DNA of 64,000 nt from positions 1 to 64,000 of the forward strand of contig JADFXM010000018.1 in the NCBI GenBank assembly GCA_015233565.1, given 5' to 3'. The position numbers and the translations under genes are program-made. Below the pieces are notes generated by a model. It did not search any database. It was given only the letters and a program-made list of their open reading frames with translations, and had not been told where the DNA came from. Position 1 is the first letter of the stretch. The number at the start of each line of letters is the position of its first letter. Below are positions 53,769 to 63,727 of the stretch, piece after piece. Origin of the DNA: Candidatus Rifleibacteriota bacterium (GTDB lineage: Bacteria > Muiribacteriota > Ozemobacteria > Ozemobacterales > Ozemobacteraceae).

Positions 53769-56669
53769 TCAGATAAAGCTCCTGAAGTGGCTTGCCAGTT
53801 CGCGGGGATTGATTACCAGTACAACTCGTCCGTCACCCATTATTGCCGCACCTGAAAAGAGATTTGTTATAGAAGCAAGATCTTCTGAAAGTGGCTTAAC
53901 CATGACTTTTTCCTGAGTTACGAGACGATCTACTGCAATCGCAAAACGGGTTTCTCCAACCTCAACTACTGCAGCAGGAAAATCAATTTCCGCTAATTGT
54001 TTGATCCTCTTTTGAAATTTTTCAGCCGATTCTTCGCCTGTCGAATATAGAAGGTCGTCCAGATGAATGATTGGGTATACAATGTCTCGAATATTCGCCA
54101 TCAGCTTCCCACGATAAACGTGTACATCACGAGGTAATATTCTGGTTAACCCTGAAATATTTTCAACAGGTAAAAGATACTCGTCATTTCCGGAGTTAAA
54201 AAGCATTAGATCCGAGATGATCATACTTGCCGGAAATTTCAAAGTGAATGTCGATCCCTTGTCGATTGCACTTTCCATCATCACTGAGCCTTGAACTGAT
54301 TTAACATCTGTCATCACTACATCCATGCCCACACCACGTCCGGAAACATCGGTCAATTTTTCGGCTGTTGAAAAGCCTGGCAGGAAAATCAAATTCATTG
54401 CTTCTCTGTCTGACATTGAATTTGCAGTTTCCTGAGAGATCACTTTTTTTGCAACCGCTTTTTCCTTCAAAAAAACCGGATCTAGTCCCTTTCCGTCATC
54501 TGTTACCCTAATCAAAATTGTCGAACCCTCTGTTTCGGCGGCGACAGTTATAGTGCCAATAGCGGGCTTTCCTTTTTTCTTTCTTTCTTCGGGAATCTCA
54601 ATTCCGTGGTCAACCGAATTTCGGATAATATGCACCAGCGGGTTAGTGAGCTTTTCAACGAGGTTTTTATCCATCTCCGTTGTTTCACCGATCAATTCAA
54701 GATTGATCTCTTTGTTCAACATTTTTGAAAGATCACGTATCATTCTGGGAATTCTCTGGAAAGTACTTTTCAATGTTACCATTCTAATTGAAAGCAAAAC
54801 ACTTCTGAATTCTTCGGAAAGCCGTGATATTTTGTTGGCTGTGGAATAAAGTTCTTCGGCTATCGCATTTTGACTTACTTTTCTAAGTTTTTTCACCAGA
54901 ATTGGAAAAGAGCCACGTGCGGTAAAAAGTTCACCCAGGGCACGCATAAGCTTATCGATTTTCGCTTCATCAACCCTGATAGTAGGGACACCAACTTTTT
55001 CTGAGGAAGTTTTGAGAGATGCCTCCTGGGAAACAGCGGTCTTTTCTGCTTGTTCAAATTCCTGAAAAATGGCTTCCAATGATTTAGCGTCAGCAAAAAC
55101 CGCGTCAAATGTTTCTCCTTTGCCATTTTTGATACGTTCCAATGATTTTCTGAGTTCAAGAACTACGGCATTAATTGTTTTGAAGAAAGATCCAAGCTCT
55201 GATATAGGACGTTTTGCTGCCGCTTCGATAACGCTTTTGGCAAGGCTACCCACTCCAAAAAGAATGTTGTATCCCAAAAAGTTTGAGAGTATTCCTAATT
55301 CGTGGAAAGCTGAAAATAAATCGGTTATTCCCTGCTGTTCCTGATTTTCATTCGCCCGAGTGATTCCTTTCTCGATTATCTTAAACAACATTTCTGATTC
55401 TTCGTGGAATAGATCGAAAATTTCTGGAGTTACTTCTATTCCCATTTCCTGTAAAGTATTTGGAAGCGGTTCGCTTGAAGCATCCCCTGAAACCTCAGGG
55501 ATTTCTTCTGAGCTCTTTACTTTATCAGGTTTGTCTTCAGATACCTCGCCGGAACCCATTTCAAGGCTTTTTACAGGCTCAATCGTTGAGATAATTGCAG
55601 ACCCTGGCTCCAAAGTGGACTTCGTTTCGAGCTCAACCTTCGTCTCAGATGGAATTTTTGTTCTGAACTCAGCTTCCGACTTGGCTTTCGATCCAGTTCT
55701 AGCCCTTTCCTCAGCTTCGGCCTCAACCTCGCATAATTTTGAAACCAACGCGTCGGTCATGGAACTGAGCTTCTCCAAATCAAGCACTGGGTTTATGCTC
55801 AAACTAGCGAGAAGATCATCGATACTATTGAAATTGCTTTTCAGAAAAGCGAAGTTGTCATCTGAAAAAAGAAACTTCTCTGTCATCATTCCACGAACAA
55901 AACTTTCGAAAACTAAGCAGAAATTGCTGAATGCTGTGAAATTCAAGAAATCAGTCAAGCCTTTGAAAGAATGGAGTTCCTGAAATACCGTTTTCAGTGA
56001 AGCAACTGATTCCTTCCCGGGAAATATCTGTGAAAGCGATTTTTGCGATTTTTTTACCAGCGCTTTGGCTTCGAGTAAGAACCCTTCGAGGATTTCTCCC
56101 GGAATTGCCTCTCCAAACTCGGAATAAGATTTTGCAAAGTCAGATGACGAATAAGACTTCAATGCTTTTTTCAACTCCGAAGATGTTTTCCCAGAGTTGA
56201 TTTTTTGGGGAATTGTTTTTTTGGGTTTGGCAGAATCGGTGTGTGTGGTTACATTAAGTTTTGAAAGCTCCTCAAGGTATTTCTGATTGTAACCTTCCGC
56301 TTTTTCAGAAAGAGCTTCGTCAGAAAAAGTTTTACCGATGTAGTCAAGTGATTTGGATAAAAAATCACAGGTTTGACAAAGTAGATCTATCTGTTCGGAA
56401 GAAAACTTTCTTGGGTTGTTTCTGAAAGAGTCCAGAAGATTTTCTGCGTTATGGGTCATGTCACGCAGTTTGAAAAGCTCGAAAGTGGCTGTGGATGCTT
56501 TTAATGAATGGAAAAGGCGAAAAATACGATCAATTTGCTTTTTGAAATCTGCGGAATCAGGTGGTTCTTTTTCGAGAAAAATAAAGACAGGTTCAACTTC
56601 AACCAGCATTTCGCGGGTTTCAGCCAGAAAAACCCCAAACACCTGCAACCAGTCTTCATCTCTGGCCAT
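53769..56669 (-). CDS. cheA: CheA-type chemotaxis histidine kinase with several Hpt modules
   Basis: I choose ATG at 56669 (966 residues); a TTG three codons earlier abuts the AAAGGA site too closely. The N-terminal Hpt domain has FHSLKAS (His54). A second segment has ELHSFKGLTDF (His233), and a third (about 450) has AFHELGIL, which looks degenerate. A long acidic/Ser-rich linker lies between the second and third. Then come the dimerisation helices (~600-660), the ATPase domain with HIIRNSVDHG, VTDDGKGLD and SGRGVGMDVV, and a C-terminal CheW-like regulatory domain. No receiver domain is present. It phosphorylates a CheY or CheB partner; multiple phosphotransfer sites resemble FimX/Pil-Chp or Frz-type systems. 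Confidence 0.9.
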   Translation of the reverse strand: MARDEDWLQVFGVFLAETREMLVEVEPVFIFLEKEPPDSADFKKQIDRIFRLFHSLKASTATFELFKLRDMTHNAENLLDSFRNNPRKFSSEQIDLLCQTCDFLSKSLDYIGKTFSDEALSEKAEGYNQKYLEELSKLNVTTHTDSAKPKKTIPQKINSGKTSSELKKALKSYSSSDFAKSYSEFGEAIPGEILEGFLLEAKALVKKSQKSLSQIFPGKESVASLKTVFQELHSFKGLTDFLNFTAFSNFCLVFESFVRGMMTEKFLFSDDNFAFLKSNFNSIDDLLASLSINPVLDLEKLSSMTDALVSKLCEVEAEAEERARTGSKAKSEAEFRTKIPSETKVELETKSTLEPGSAIISTIEPVKSLEMGSGEVSEDKPDKVKSSEEIPEVSGDASSEPLPNTLQEMGIEVTPEIFDLFHEESEMLFKIIEKGITRANENQEQQGITDLFSAFHELGILSNFLGYNILFGVGSLAKSVIEAAAKRPISELGSFFKTINAVVLELRKSLERIKNGKGETFDAVFADAKSLEAIFQEFEQAEKTAVSQEASLKTSSEKVGVPTIRVDEAKIDKLMRALGELFTARGSFPILVKKLRKVSQNAIAEELYSTANKISRLSEEFRSVLLSIRMVTLKSTFQRIPRMIRDLSKMLNKEINLELIGETTEMDKNLVEKLTNPLVHIIRNSVDHGIEIPEERKKKGKPAIGTITVAAETEGSTILIRVTDDGKGLDPVFLKEKAVAKKVISQETANSMSDREAMNLIFLPGFSTAEKLTDVSGRGVGMDVVMTDVKSVQGSVMMESAIDKGSTFTLKFPASMIISDLMLFNSGNDEYLLPVENISGLTRILPRDVHVYRGKLMANIRDIVYPIIHLDDLLYSTGEESAEKFQKRIKQLAEIDFPAAVVEVGETRFAIAVDRLVTQEKVMVKPLSEDLASITNLFSGAAIMGDGRVVLVINPRELASHFRSFI

Positions 56670-56956
56670 TTCCGACAATCCTTTCTTTTAAAAAAGAAAT
56701 TTGCACACAGTGTTTTTTTCCTGTGTAACTTTTTAATCGACCCTGAATTTAATCTCGTCCAGACCTATTTTTGTAAAACTTCGCGGGTAGTGCTGGCATT
56801 TAACTGATGAACAGAAATCTCGCTTTAACCATCTACAAACTCTTATGATGACAGACTATTACTTTGAAAAAAATAAAATATTTGTGTAATCAGTTAATTC
56901 ATCCCACTACTCTTACGGGAAATCGCCAAGAGTTATTAAAGATTAGCTTCTACTCA

Positions 56957-57769
56957 TTATTGCATAATAAAATCAATAACTGCAATTTTGCCATTCTGTT
57001 CAATTTTATCTACACTTTTTCTCAAGATTTTAAGAGTATTTTTCATTGAATAAATCGGCGAAATTTTATTAGACTCAGGATTTTTCAGATAATAAAAAAG
57101 GGTTACTTCAGCGAGCTTTGATAGACTTGACAGCAGTTCCAGCCCGAATAAATCAAATAAACCCGTGGCAACATGCATACTCCGCATGGTTCTCTCATAA
57201 TTTATCTTTTCAGAAGGATCATTTTCTATTTCTTTAAGATCATGATCAATTTCAGCGAAAATTGACTTGGCAGTTTGAAAAAACTCGGGAATGATTCCGG
57301 GAGTTGGAAGGTCAGATGCCCTTGCCGGCGAATTGATTCTTTCAAGTAAAAATTTCTTATTAAGTTTATCAAGTTCAATAGTTAGTTCAGTAATAAGTTC
57401 AGACGATTCGTGTTCCAGCGGAATCGAATTATTGTCTTCCTGAATGCCTTTTAAATAGTTCACGGAGAATGTACAACTATGAAGAATTGCCTTGAGCTGT
57501 AAGGGTTCGATGGAAGTTTTGTTTTTACGAAGAACGCCAAGAAAATTTTCAGTGTACAACAACGTATTTTTCAGTACTGCCAGACCAAAAAAAGACGCTC
57601 CATCCTTGATTGAACGAAAAAACCAGAGGACTGTCTCCAGAAATAAATCATTTTTTTGGAGGTCAGGTGGTCCTTTTTCATAAGAAAGAATCGTTTGTTC
57701 AATGCAGCCGGACAGACCAAGGCTCGTTTTAATGAATACCTTCAGTTCCGCTGCCAATTCCTGAGTCAT
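56957..57769 (-). CDS. Hpt-like protein of the chemosensory cluster
   Basis: A 270-residue cytoplasmic, mainly helical protein. Residues ~48-100 read FFRSIKDGASFFGL and look like an Hpt helix pair in which the phospho-accepting His segment is missing. Residues ~185-230 read RTMRSMHVATGLFDLFGLELL, an Hpt-like segment with a His in the right place. The protein therefore resembles two CheA P1-type domains, one apparently inactive. It lies between cheA and the J-domain gene, all on the minus strand. Start ATG follows GGGAGG. A phosphotransfer or phosphate-buffering role is inferred only. Confidence 0.55.
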   Translation of the reverse strand: MTQELAAELKVFIKTSLGLSGCIEQTILSYEKGPPDLQKNDLFLETVLWFFRSIKDGASFFGLAVLKNTLLYTENFLGVLRKNKTSIEPLQLKAILHSCTFSVNYLKGIQEDNNSIPLEHESSELITELTIELDKLNKKFLLERINSPARASDLPTPGIIPEFFQTAKSIFAEIDHDLKEIENDPSEKINYERTMRSMHVATGLFDLFGLELLSSLSKLAEVTLFYYLKNPESNKISPIYSMKNTLKILRKSVDKIEQNGKIAVIDFIMQ

Positions 57770-57915
57770 CTGAACCTCCCGTTACTTGTATTAGAAATAA
57801 CACGAAAAGTTATTGAAAGCAAATATAAAAGTAAGCTGAAATCGGTATCTTCAAAACATATCCTATTTGCAACTTCAAAAGCAATTTACGAAAACCCTTG
57901 AAGCCGATGCAGAGA

Positions 57916-57967
<52 letters not shown>

Positions 57968-57976
57968 CCGCCCAAA

Positions 57977-58630
57977 TTATGAAGCCTGACTTAGAGTCTC
58001 ATCAAAGCTATTGTACAGTTCACGAAAATAAGCGAATGCTTCCTGGATTTTCTGAAACTCTTGTTTGGCAAACTCTTGAAAACTCATCGGAAGATTCTGA
58101 TACAAATCAGGATGAAATTCTTTGCATTTTGTTTTATAAGCCAGCTTGATATCTTCGAAAGTTGCATCTGAGGCAATTCCAAGCCGTTTGGAGTATTCTA
58201 TCACGATATCCATTTTTGGGGGGATAGCTGGCGGAATCTCGTAGTCAGGATCGATTACATAATACTCCAGGACTTTTTCAGCAACCACTGGAGCTTTAAC
58301 TCCGCTTAAAACACATGAGGTCGTTATTTTTACACGAGACGATTCACTGATGCGCAGGACTCCATAAGGTACAAAAAAGTTAAACGAAAAGGTCTTTTTA
58401 ATTCCGTCGACAGCAAAAAAATCAGTGGTTGTTATGAAGTCACCCCGGTCGTCAGCCCACTCGGGAGATTCAGATTTAACGATCTCTCCCGTCTTCAAGT
58501 TTACAAAGAAAAGCACCACAAGCGCTTCACCTTGGATTTTTCCGAAAAAACGAAGTTTCACTTCAATGTTCAGGCCTGTAAAACCATTCTGGACTGAATC
58601 ATACTGAATTTTTTTTATTAAAATGTTCAT
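57977..58630 (-). CDS. protein with C-terminal DnaJ domain
   Basis: A 217-residue protein with an unusual layout: an unassigned beta-rich N-terminal domain (about 1-140) and a C-terminal J domain (about 148-217). The J domain has the HPD motif in CKEFHPDLYQN, with preceding KLAYKTK and following FQKIQEAFAYF. J domains stimulate Hsp70; here DnaK would be recruited by whatever the N-terminal domain binds. It lies upstream of the Hpt-like gene in the chemosensory cluster, separated from it by the CTG tract. Start ATG follows AAAATT rather than a strong ribosome site. Confidence 0.75.
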   Translation of the reverse strand: MNILIKKIQYDSVQNGFTGLNIEVKLRFFGKIQGEALVVLFFVNLKTGEIVKSESPEWADDRGDFITTTDFFAVDGIKKTFSFNFFVPYGVLRISESSRVKITTSCVLSGVKAPVVAEKVLEYYVIDPDYEIPPAIPPKMDIVIEYSKRLGIASDATFEDIKLAYKTKCKEFHPDLYQNLPMSFQEFAKQEFQKIQEAFAYFRELYNSFDETLSQAS

Positions 58631-59253
58631 AAATTTTCCCAGCTTTTTTCAGCGAACAAAAATATACTTCGGCCTTTTTTAAAAAATCCTTAAGAATAGC
58701 TTAGACTTCATAGAAAAAAAAATTAACCGTTCTGGACTAGGGTAACACTGCCTCTTGATACTTTTAATCCTCCAGAGAAATAGGCACAGCCTTTCCTCGC
58801 ATTTTCTGAAAATGCGTGGTAGAGCTTTTACATCAAAAAACATCCTCCTTTTTTTTTTAATTTAGTGAATTTTTTTACAGTTACGACTTGCTAATTTTAC
58901 AAAAACCTTTTTTGACTTGTTTTTTTGATAAATCGAATGGAGAAAAATAGTTACTTCTAACTATTGTTTAACGGTTCAACTACATTTCTTCAAAATAGCC
59001 TGCCCGAAAGGTTTAAATTCAAGTAAACTCAAGTGAAGTCATGTCTTGTTGGCTATTTTCTTGCAAGAAAAAGCTGTATGGTTCGTTTTGGAAGAAGTAT
59101 TTCTAAAACTGTTGAATCGGCCTTTTCTGAATTTCAGATTTCGCTTTTTTTGTTTTTTGGGGTAAAAAAAAAATTTCGGAATAGTCTTTTTGGATGCAGT
59201 TATCAGGACATGAATATTCTTTTTTTTTAAAAAAAGGTTGACAATTCATTATT

Positions 59254-59303
59254 TTTCGTTTCGTTTCGTTTCGTTTCGTTTCGTTTCGTTTCGTTTCGTT
59301 TCG
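59254..59303 (+). repeat. (TTTCG)10 pentanucleotide tract
   Basis: Ten perfect tandem TTTCG units. A TTGACA box lies about 12 bp upstream (59239-59244 region), and TATGAA follows the tract at once. The tract is about 470 bp upstream of the receptor gene. Such tracts change length by slipped-strand mispairing and can alter promoter spacing. Confidence 0.95.
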
Positions 59304-59503
59304 TTTCTATGAAACCACGTCTCCAAGCAACTTTTCAATATTTTTTTTTAAAAAAATTCTAAAGTAAGAAAATTTTTATTTTTCCAAATAAATTTTCAAA
59401 GGCTTCTGAAGAGCATTTTACTTTTTTTTGAACAGCCTTCCATATTGCGATAAAGCTCAGTTATTCAAGTTTTCGAAGACATTAGCAGCTCTCTAAAAAC
59501 AGA

Positions 59504-59776
59504 GTGTTTTCCAAAGTGAAGGTGAAAGAAATTATTCTGCCTGGTTTATCTGCATTATTGATGGTTGTTAGATTGCACACTAGTTCTTTCAAACAAATTG
59601 AAAATAGACAATTTGCATTAATAGTAATTAATTTATGTATACGGAATGCGCGATCGGAATTTTGTTCTCTGATGAGGGTGATTTGCCAAATTGGTTTGAT
59701 TTTTTTTCGGTTCGACGCAGATTCCAAATGGAGACTGTCGTCTTCACAAATAACTTTTCTGGAGGAATCTAAGTGA
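59504..59776 (+). CDS. doubtful open frame overlapping the receptor start
   Basis: A 90-codon frame from GTG at 59504, ending in a TGA that overlaps the receptor's GTG (GTGA). The overlap looks like translational coupling and is its main support. The product ([19 protein letters not shown] early, [11 protein letters not shown] at the end) matches no family I know, there is no good ribosome site, and the probable receptor promoter lies inside it. It is probably not a gene. Confidence 0.2.
   Translation: MFSKVKVKEIILPGLSALLMVVRLHTSSFKQIENRQFALIVINLCIRNARSEFCSLMRVICQIGLIFFRFDADSKWRLSSSQITFLEESK
59613..59641 (+). promoter_or_regulatory. candidate promoter of the receptor-cheW-cheB operon
   Basis: TTGCAT (59613-59618) and TGTATA (59636-59641) with exactly 17 bp between them, about 130 bp upstream of the GTG start at 59773. 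Reasonable match to a housekeeping promoter in AT-rich DNA. Confidence 0.4.
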
Positions 59777-61764
59777 TACAAGAAAACACCGGTGTAAACA
59801 AGAAGGGGTTGTCAGGAAAACCGCTTGCTAAACCAGAACCAAAAGGATTAATGGTACAAAAAGCTGCTCCCAAAATTGGTCAGAAGTCAGAACTTGAGGA
59901 TTTATCAGAACGGCGTGAAGAAGCCAAAAAGGCCGCCCAGGATAAGGCCAAGTCGCGAACTCTTGCAAAACAGCAACAGATTTCCGAGCGTATCGCAACG
60001 GCAACTGAAGAGCTTTCCGCAGGAATAGAAGAAGGAAGTGGCGCAGCCGAAGAATTAAAGGGTTCCATGGAAAATATTGCCGCCGGAGCTGAAGAGGCAA
60101 GTGGAGCAGCGGAAGAATCCCGGGCAGCCATTACTCAGATCGAGAAGGCAGCGGTTCTTTCATCTGAAGTTGCTAATGAGACTTTGAACAAAACCAACTT
60201 AATCAAGAAGCTCACTGCAGACACCTCTATCGCTCTTGAAACTCTTGTTAAAGGTGTTCAATCTGCCGCTGATGCATCACTTGGCTCTGCAAAGCTTATG
60301 CAGGAGCTGGAAAAACAATCTGCAGAAATTGGGAATATCGTTCAGGCGGTGGTTCGTATCGCTGACCAAACCAATCTTCTTGCACTTAATGCTGCTATTG
60401 AAGCGGCCCGAGCAGGTGAACACGGCCGAGGATTTGCTGTAGTAGCCGATGAAGTGCGGAATCTAGCTGAAACTTCTGAGAAAAGTGCCCGTGAGATAAA
60501 AGATGTAGTCGTTGAAATTCAGGAATCAGTTCGAGGAGTCGCGGGGGAAATAGGTGCAATTGGCACTAATGCGAAAGAAGAAGCAGTGAAAGGGCAGCAA
60601 ATTTCTGCTGAACTTTTGAAGATTGCCGGCAAAATGGATACTTTTCAAAAAGATACCTCTGAAATCAATGATGCCTCCAAACGAATGCTGGATGACTCCA
60701 AAGAAATGCTGAAGGGTTCTCAGAATGTTGCCGCTGCTGCTGAAGAACTTGCCTCAAGTGCGGAAGAGGCCAGAAAAGGTGCCGAACAGCAGACAAAGGC
60801 TTTTGCTGAAATGGGCACAGCTGCCCAGGAACTAGCTCAAGTGGCCGATGAATTGAAACATTCATCTGACGCAGCCAAGTCTGCTCAGGAAATTGCTTCA
60901 ATGGGTGAAGAACTCGCGGCTAATGTCGAAGAAGCCGGCTCAGCATCCACTGAACTTGCGACTGCTATCGAGCAAATTAAAAAAGCCACTGAAATTCAGT
61001 CCAAAGAAGCTGCCATTGGTGCAGAAAACGCTGAAAAATTAGCAGCAATTGCAAAGCAGATTGAAGGTCGCGCAGGAGTACTGGAAAAAGACGGGGAAGG
61101 GATGAAACTTCTTCTCGGTGAAAATAAAGTGAACGTTGATAAGCTCATTGTTAATGTTAATAAAGCTGCCAAGGACAACCTGAAAGCTGCCGACAATGTC
61201 AAAATCCTGGAAGAAAAGGCCCGAAGAATTGACAAGATTGTTGAAGCAATCATAAATGTAACGATACAAACCAATATGCTGGCAGTGAGTGGCTCAATAG
61301 AAGCTGCACGTGCCGGTGAACATGGCCGCGGATTCTCTGTGGTCGCGGGAGATATTCGTAATCTCGCCAATGAATCAGCTGAAAATGCTGATAAAATTAA
61401 AGAATTAGTCCGGGCCCTTCAGGGACAAGTAGTTAAATGCACTGGGGATATCGAACTTGCAGGCCGAACTGCCGCTACGGAAGCCGAACGTGCAATTGTC
61501 TCAACAAATAATCTGAATCAGATTGAAGCTGATATGGTATTTGTCGCAAAAGCTATGGGTGATGCCCTAAAAAGTGCAAGAGAGGCTCTTGCTGCCATAG
61601 ATCAGGCTAAGAAAGGCGTAGATCAAATCGGTACTGCCGCTGAAGAAGCGTCAAAGGCAGTCGCTGAAGCTGCGGCTGCATCTGAAGAACAGGCAAAGGG
61701 TCTACAACAACTGGGTCAGGCAACTGAAGAAATCGGTTCACTTGCTGACGAGCTTCAGAGCTAA
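59773..61764 (+). CDS. cytoplasmic methyl-accepting chemotaxis protein with two signalling tips
   Basis: A 663-residue receptor with no membrane segment or ligand domain, almost entirely coiled coil. It has two copies of the conserved receptor hairpin tip: first near residues 196-230 ([20 protein letters not shown], then FAVVADEVR), second near 496-530 ([20 protein letters not shown], then FSVVAGDIR). Most receptors have one. Each tip binds CheA and CheW, so this molecule may bridge two signalling arrays or act as a scaffold. Start GTG at 59773 with GGAGG at 59761-59765. The triple-CheW gene follows after about 20 bp. Confidence 0.85.
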   Translation: MIQENTGVNKKGLSGKPLAKPEPKGLMVQKAAPKIGQKSELEDLSERREEAKKAAQDKAKSRTLAKQQQISERIATATEELSAGIEEGSGAAEELKGSMENIAAGAEEASGAAEESRAAITQIEKAAVLSSEVANETLNKTNLIKKLTADTSIALETLVKGVQSAADASLGSAKLMQELEKQSAEIGNIVQAVVRIADQTNLLALNAAIEAARAGEHGRGFAVVADEVRNLAETSEKSAREIKDVVVEIQESVRGVAGEIGAIGTNAKEEAVKGQQISAELLKIAGKMDTFQKDTSEINDASKRMLDDSKEMLKGSQNVAAAAEELASSAEEARKGAEQQTKAFAEMGTAAQELAQVADELKHSSDAAKSAQEIASMGEELAANVEEAGSASTELATAIEQIKKATEIQSKEAAIGAENAEKLAAIAKQIEGRAGVLEKDGEGMKLLLGENKVNVDKLIVNVNKAAKDNLKAADNVKILEEKARRIDKIVEAIINVTIQTNMLAVSGSIEAARAGEHGRGFSVVAGDIRNLANESAENADKIKELVRALQGQVVKCTGDIELAGRTAATEAERAIVSTNNLNQIEADMVFVAKAMGDALKSAREALAAIDQAKKGVDQIGTAAEEASKAVAEAAAASEEQAKGLQQLGQATEEIGSLADELQS

Positions 61765-61783
61765 TAAGCCAAGGAGATTATAA

Positions 61784-63637
61784 ATGACCGAAAACTTGGA
61801 AGAGGTTGCCGGCAAGGAAGCCAACATCCAAAGCGACAACCAAATTGCCACTTTTAAAGTTGGCGAGGAATTATTCGGAATTGGAATAAGCCGGATTAGA
61901 GAAATCGTCCGATATCCCAATATTATTTCAGTTCCACGCGCGCCGGGTTTCCTTAAAGGCGTTGCCAATTTAAGGGGAAACGTTCTTCCGGTAGTTGACG
62001 CACGCATAAGATTGAATCTTCCGGTAACAGAAATAACAGATAGCACCAGAATTCTTGTCATTGACACCGGAAGAGGCTCGACTGGAGTGATTGTGGATAG
62101 CGTTAGAGGGGTTATCAGCATGGAAAACGCTTCCATTGAACCTCCGCCTTCTCTTTTGAATTCAGGTGTTGATTCAAAATATATTGTCAACGTTATCAAA
62201 ACCGGAAATGGTGACAAAATAATTATGGAGCTTAATGTCGAAGCGCTTTGTGGTGTCAATTTGGACTTGGGAATGGGAGGAAGCGACCAGATGGCGAATG
62301 AACAGACAGTTTCCAAAGCTTCAGGAATGAAGGAATTGCAACTTGTCACTTTTCTTGTTGCCGATGAGGAATATGCATTTCCGATCGAAATGGTTCGAGA
62401 AGTTCTGCGAGTTGGGCGAATAACGGAAGTACCTGATGCTCTTCCCTATCTGCTTGGAATATTCTGTATTCGTGATGCTCTGCTCCCGATAATTGACATC
62501 AGAAAACTATTTGGATCACCCTCTTTGGTCGAGGACCTGACAAAAGTTCTTGGTGAACTTGAAGCAGGTCAGCGAAATTGGTACAACAATCTGAAAGAAT
62601 CGGTATTAAGCGGGGCCAATTTTACACTCGAACTCGATCCATCCAAGAGTGAAATTGGAAAATGGTTTGAGGTTTTCCGAAGTTCAAGTGAAAGCATTGA
62701 CCGGGTAATGCAGGATATGCGGCTTCAGTTGCAAAAATTGTACACTTTTGCAGCAGAGGTAAATGAACAGGTTCGTCATTCTAAAGAGAATGCGAAACAA
62801 ATCTGGAATGATCAGGCTCACGCTATAGAAACTCAATTTTTCGGCAAGTTCGAAGAACTGATAAGCAGCATTGGCAAGGATATAAAGGAAGACCAAAGAA
62901 TACTTGTGGTGGAAATCGGCTCCATGCCGGTAGGCATTCTTGTAGACCGCATGCAGCAGGTTATCAGGGTTTTCGAGAATATCATTGATCCGCCACCGAA
63001 CATTCTTAGTACTGGCAAGACGTCCAATTTGAAAGGAATTGTCAAGCTGGATTCCGGAAAACGATTGATATTGTTTCTTGACCAGGACCATATCCTTTCT
63101 CTTGAGAACCTTGAACAGTTAAAAAAGATGGGAAAAGATTCACACTCCGGTCAGAAAACTATTTCTGATGCTGAAAAGAAAGACACTGAAGAAATTCAAC
63201 TTGTGGCTTTCAAGCTTGGAAAAGAAACCTTCTCGCTTGCGATTGAAGATGTTCAGGAAATTAACCGGTTTGACAAAATAACCGCAGTACCAAGGGTTCC
63301 GGCTTTTGTTGAAGGTGTAATGAATCTTCGCGGAAACGTTATTCCGGCCATTGATTTGCGCAAACGTTTCGATATGGAAATCAAAGCTCACGACGAAGCA
63401 ACACGGGTAATTATTGTAAACATCTCCAACCGTCTCACAGGCTTGATTGTGGATTCAGTTTCAGAGGTTTTGCGTATTTCCAAGCGAATGCTTGAACCGC
63501 CTCCTCAGTCCTTGAAAATGGATTCTAAGACAGAATTCATCAGCGGTATCGGTAAGCTTGCCGATCAAAAAATGATAATTTTGATTGAAGCCAGTAAGAT
63601 TCTGTCTGCCAAAGAGCAAGAACAGTTGAAATTCTAA
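61784..63637 (+). CDS. triple CheW-domain scaffold protein
   Basis: A 617-residue protein with three CheW domains: about 22-160 (ATFKVGEELFGIGISRIREI), 185-435 (TFLVADEEYAFPIEMVREVL) and 470-610 (VAFKLGKETFSLAIEDVQEI). Each has the NLRGNVLPVVD/NLRGNVIPAID-type motif, although the middle domain reads GIFCIRDALLPIID and has a ~110-residue helical insert between its halves. CheW links receptors to CheA. Fused CheW repeats are seen in some gliding and pilus systems. It starts 19 bp after the receptor gene (site AAGGAG) and ends in a good terminator. Confidence 0.88.
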   Translation: MTENLEEVAGKEANIQSDNQIATFKVGEELFGIGISRIREIVRYPNIISVPRAPGFLKGVANLRGNVLPVVDARIRLNLPVTEITDSTRILVIDTGRGSTGVIVDSVRGVISMENASIEPPPSLLNSGVDSKYIVNVIKTGNGDKIIMELNVEALCGVNLDLGMGGSDQMANEQTVSKASGMKELQLVTFLVADEEYAFPIEMVREVLRVGRITEVPDALPYLLGIFCIRDALLPIIDIRKLFGSPSLVEDLTKVLGELEAGQRNWYNNLKESVLSGANFTLELDPSKSEIGKWFEVFRSSSESIDRVMQDMRLQLQKLYTFAAEVNEQVRHSKENAKQIWNDQAHAIETQFFGKFEELISSIGKDIKEDQRILVVEIGSMPVGILVDRMQQVIRVFENIIDPPPNILSTGKTSNLKGIVKLDSGKRLILFLDQDHILSLENLEQLKKMGKDSHSGQKTISDAEKKDTEEIQLVAFKLGKETFSLAIEDVQEINRFDKITAVPRVPAFVEGVMNLRGNVIPAIDLRKRFDMEIKAHDEATRVIIVNISNRLTGLIVDSVSEVLRISKRMLEPPPQSLKMDSKTEFISGIGKLADQKMIILIEASKILSAKEQEQLKF

Positions 63638-63644
63638 ATTCTTC

Positions 63645-63673
63645 AAAAAAACCCTTCGCAAGGAGGGTTTTTT
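63645..63673 (+). terminator. intrinsic terminator after the triple-CheW gene
   Basis: AAAAAACCC pairs with GGGTTTTTT through inner TTC/GGA pairs and a GCAA loop, 8 bp past the stop. It may attenuate rather than block, because cheB begins 55 bp later on the same strand. Confidence 0.8.
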
Positions 63674-63727
63674 GCTTGCCGAAAATTTGTATCTTCTCAA
63701 TAATTATTCCATTTGGGGTGACGATTT

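Larger units (their letters stand above)
58631..59772. other. 1.14-kb intergenic region before the receptor gene
   Basis: A long, AT-rich divergent region. It holds a perfect CGCATTTT/AAAATGCG hairpin (58795-58813 area), the palindrome TTTTCTTGCAAGAAAA (59056-59071), a TTGACA box followed at once by the (TTTCG)10 tract (59254-59303), and a candidate promoter at 59613-59641. A plus-strand frame at 59504-59776 overlaps the receptor start by 4 bp but I do not recognise it. An opposite frame at 59482-59781 is equally unsupported. Confidence 0.5.

Noticed and set aside
59254..59303. Tandem TTTCG tract as a CRISPR array or origin iterons
   Set aside because: Units are directly adjacent with no spacers, and no cas genes, dnaA gene or DnaA boxes are nearby.
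59482..59781. 99-codon minus-strand frame opposite the receptor start
   Set aside because: It overlaps the receptor's ribosome site and start antisense, has no ribosome site of its own, and no recognisable motif.
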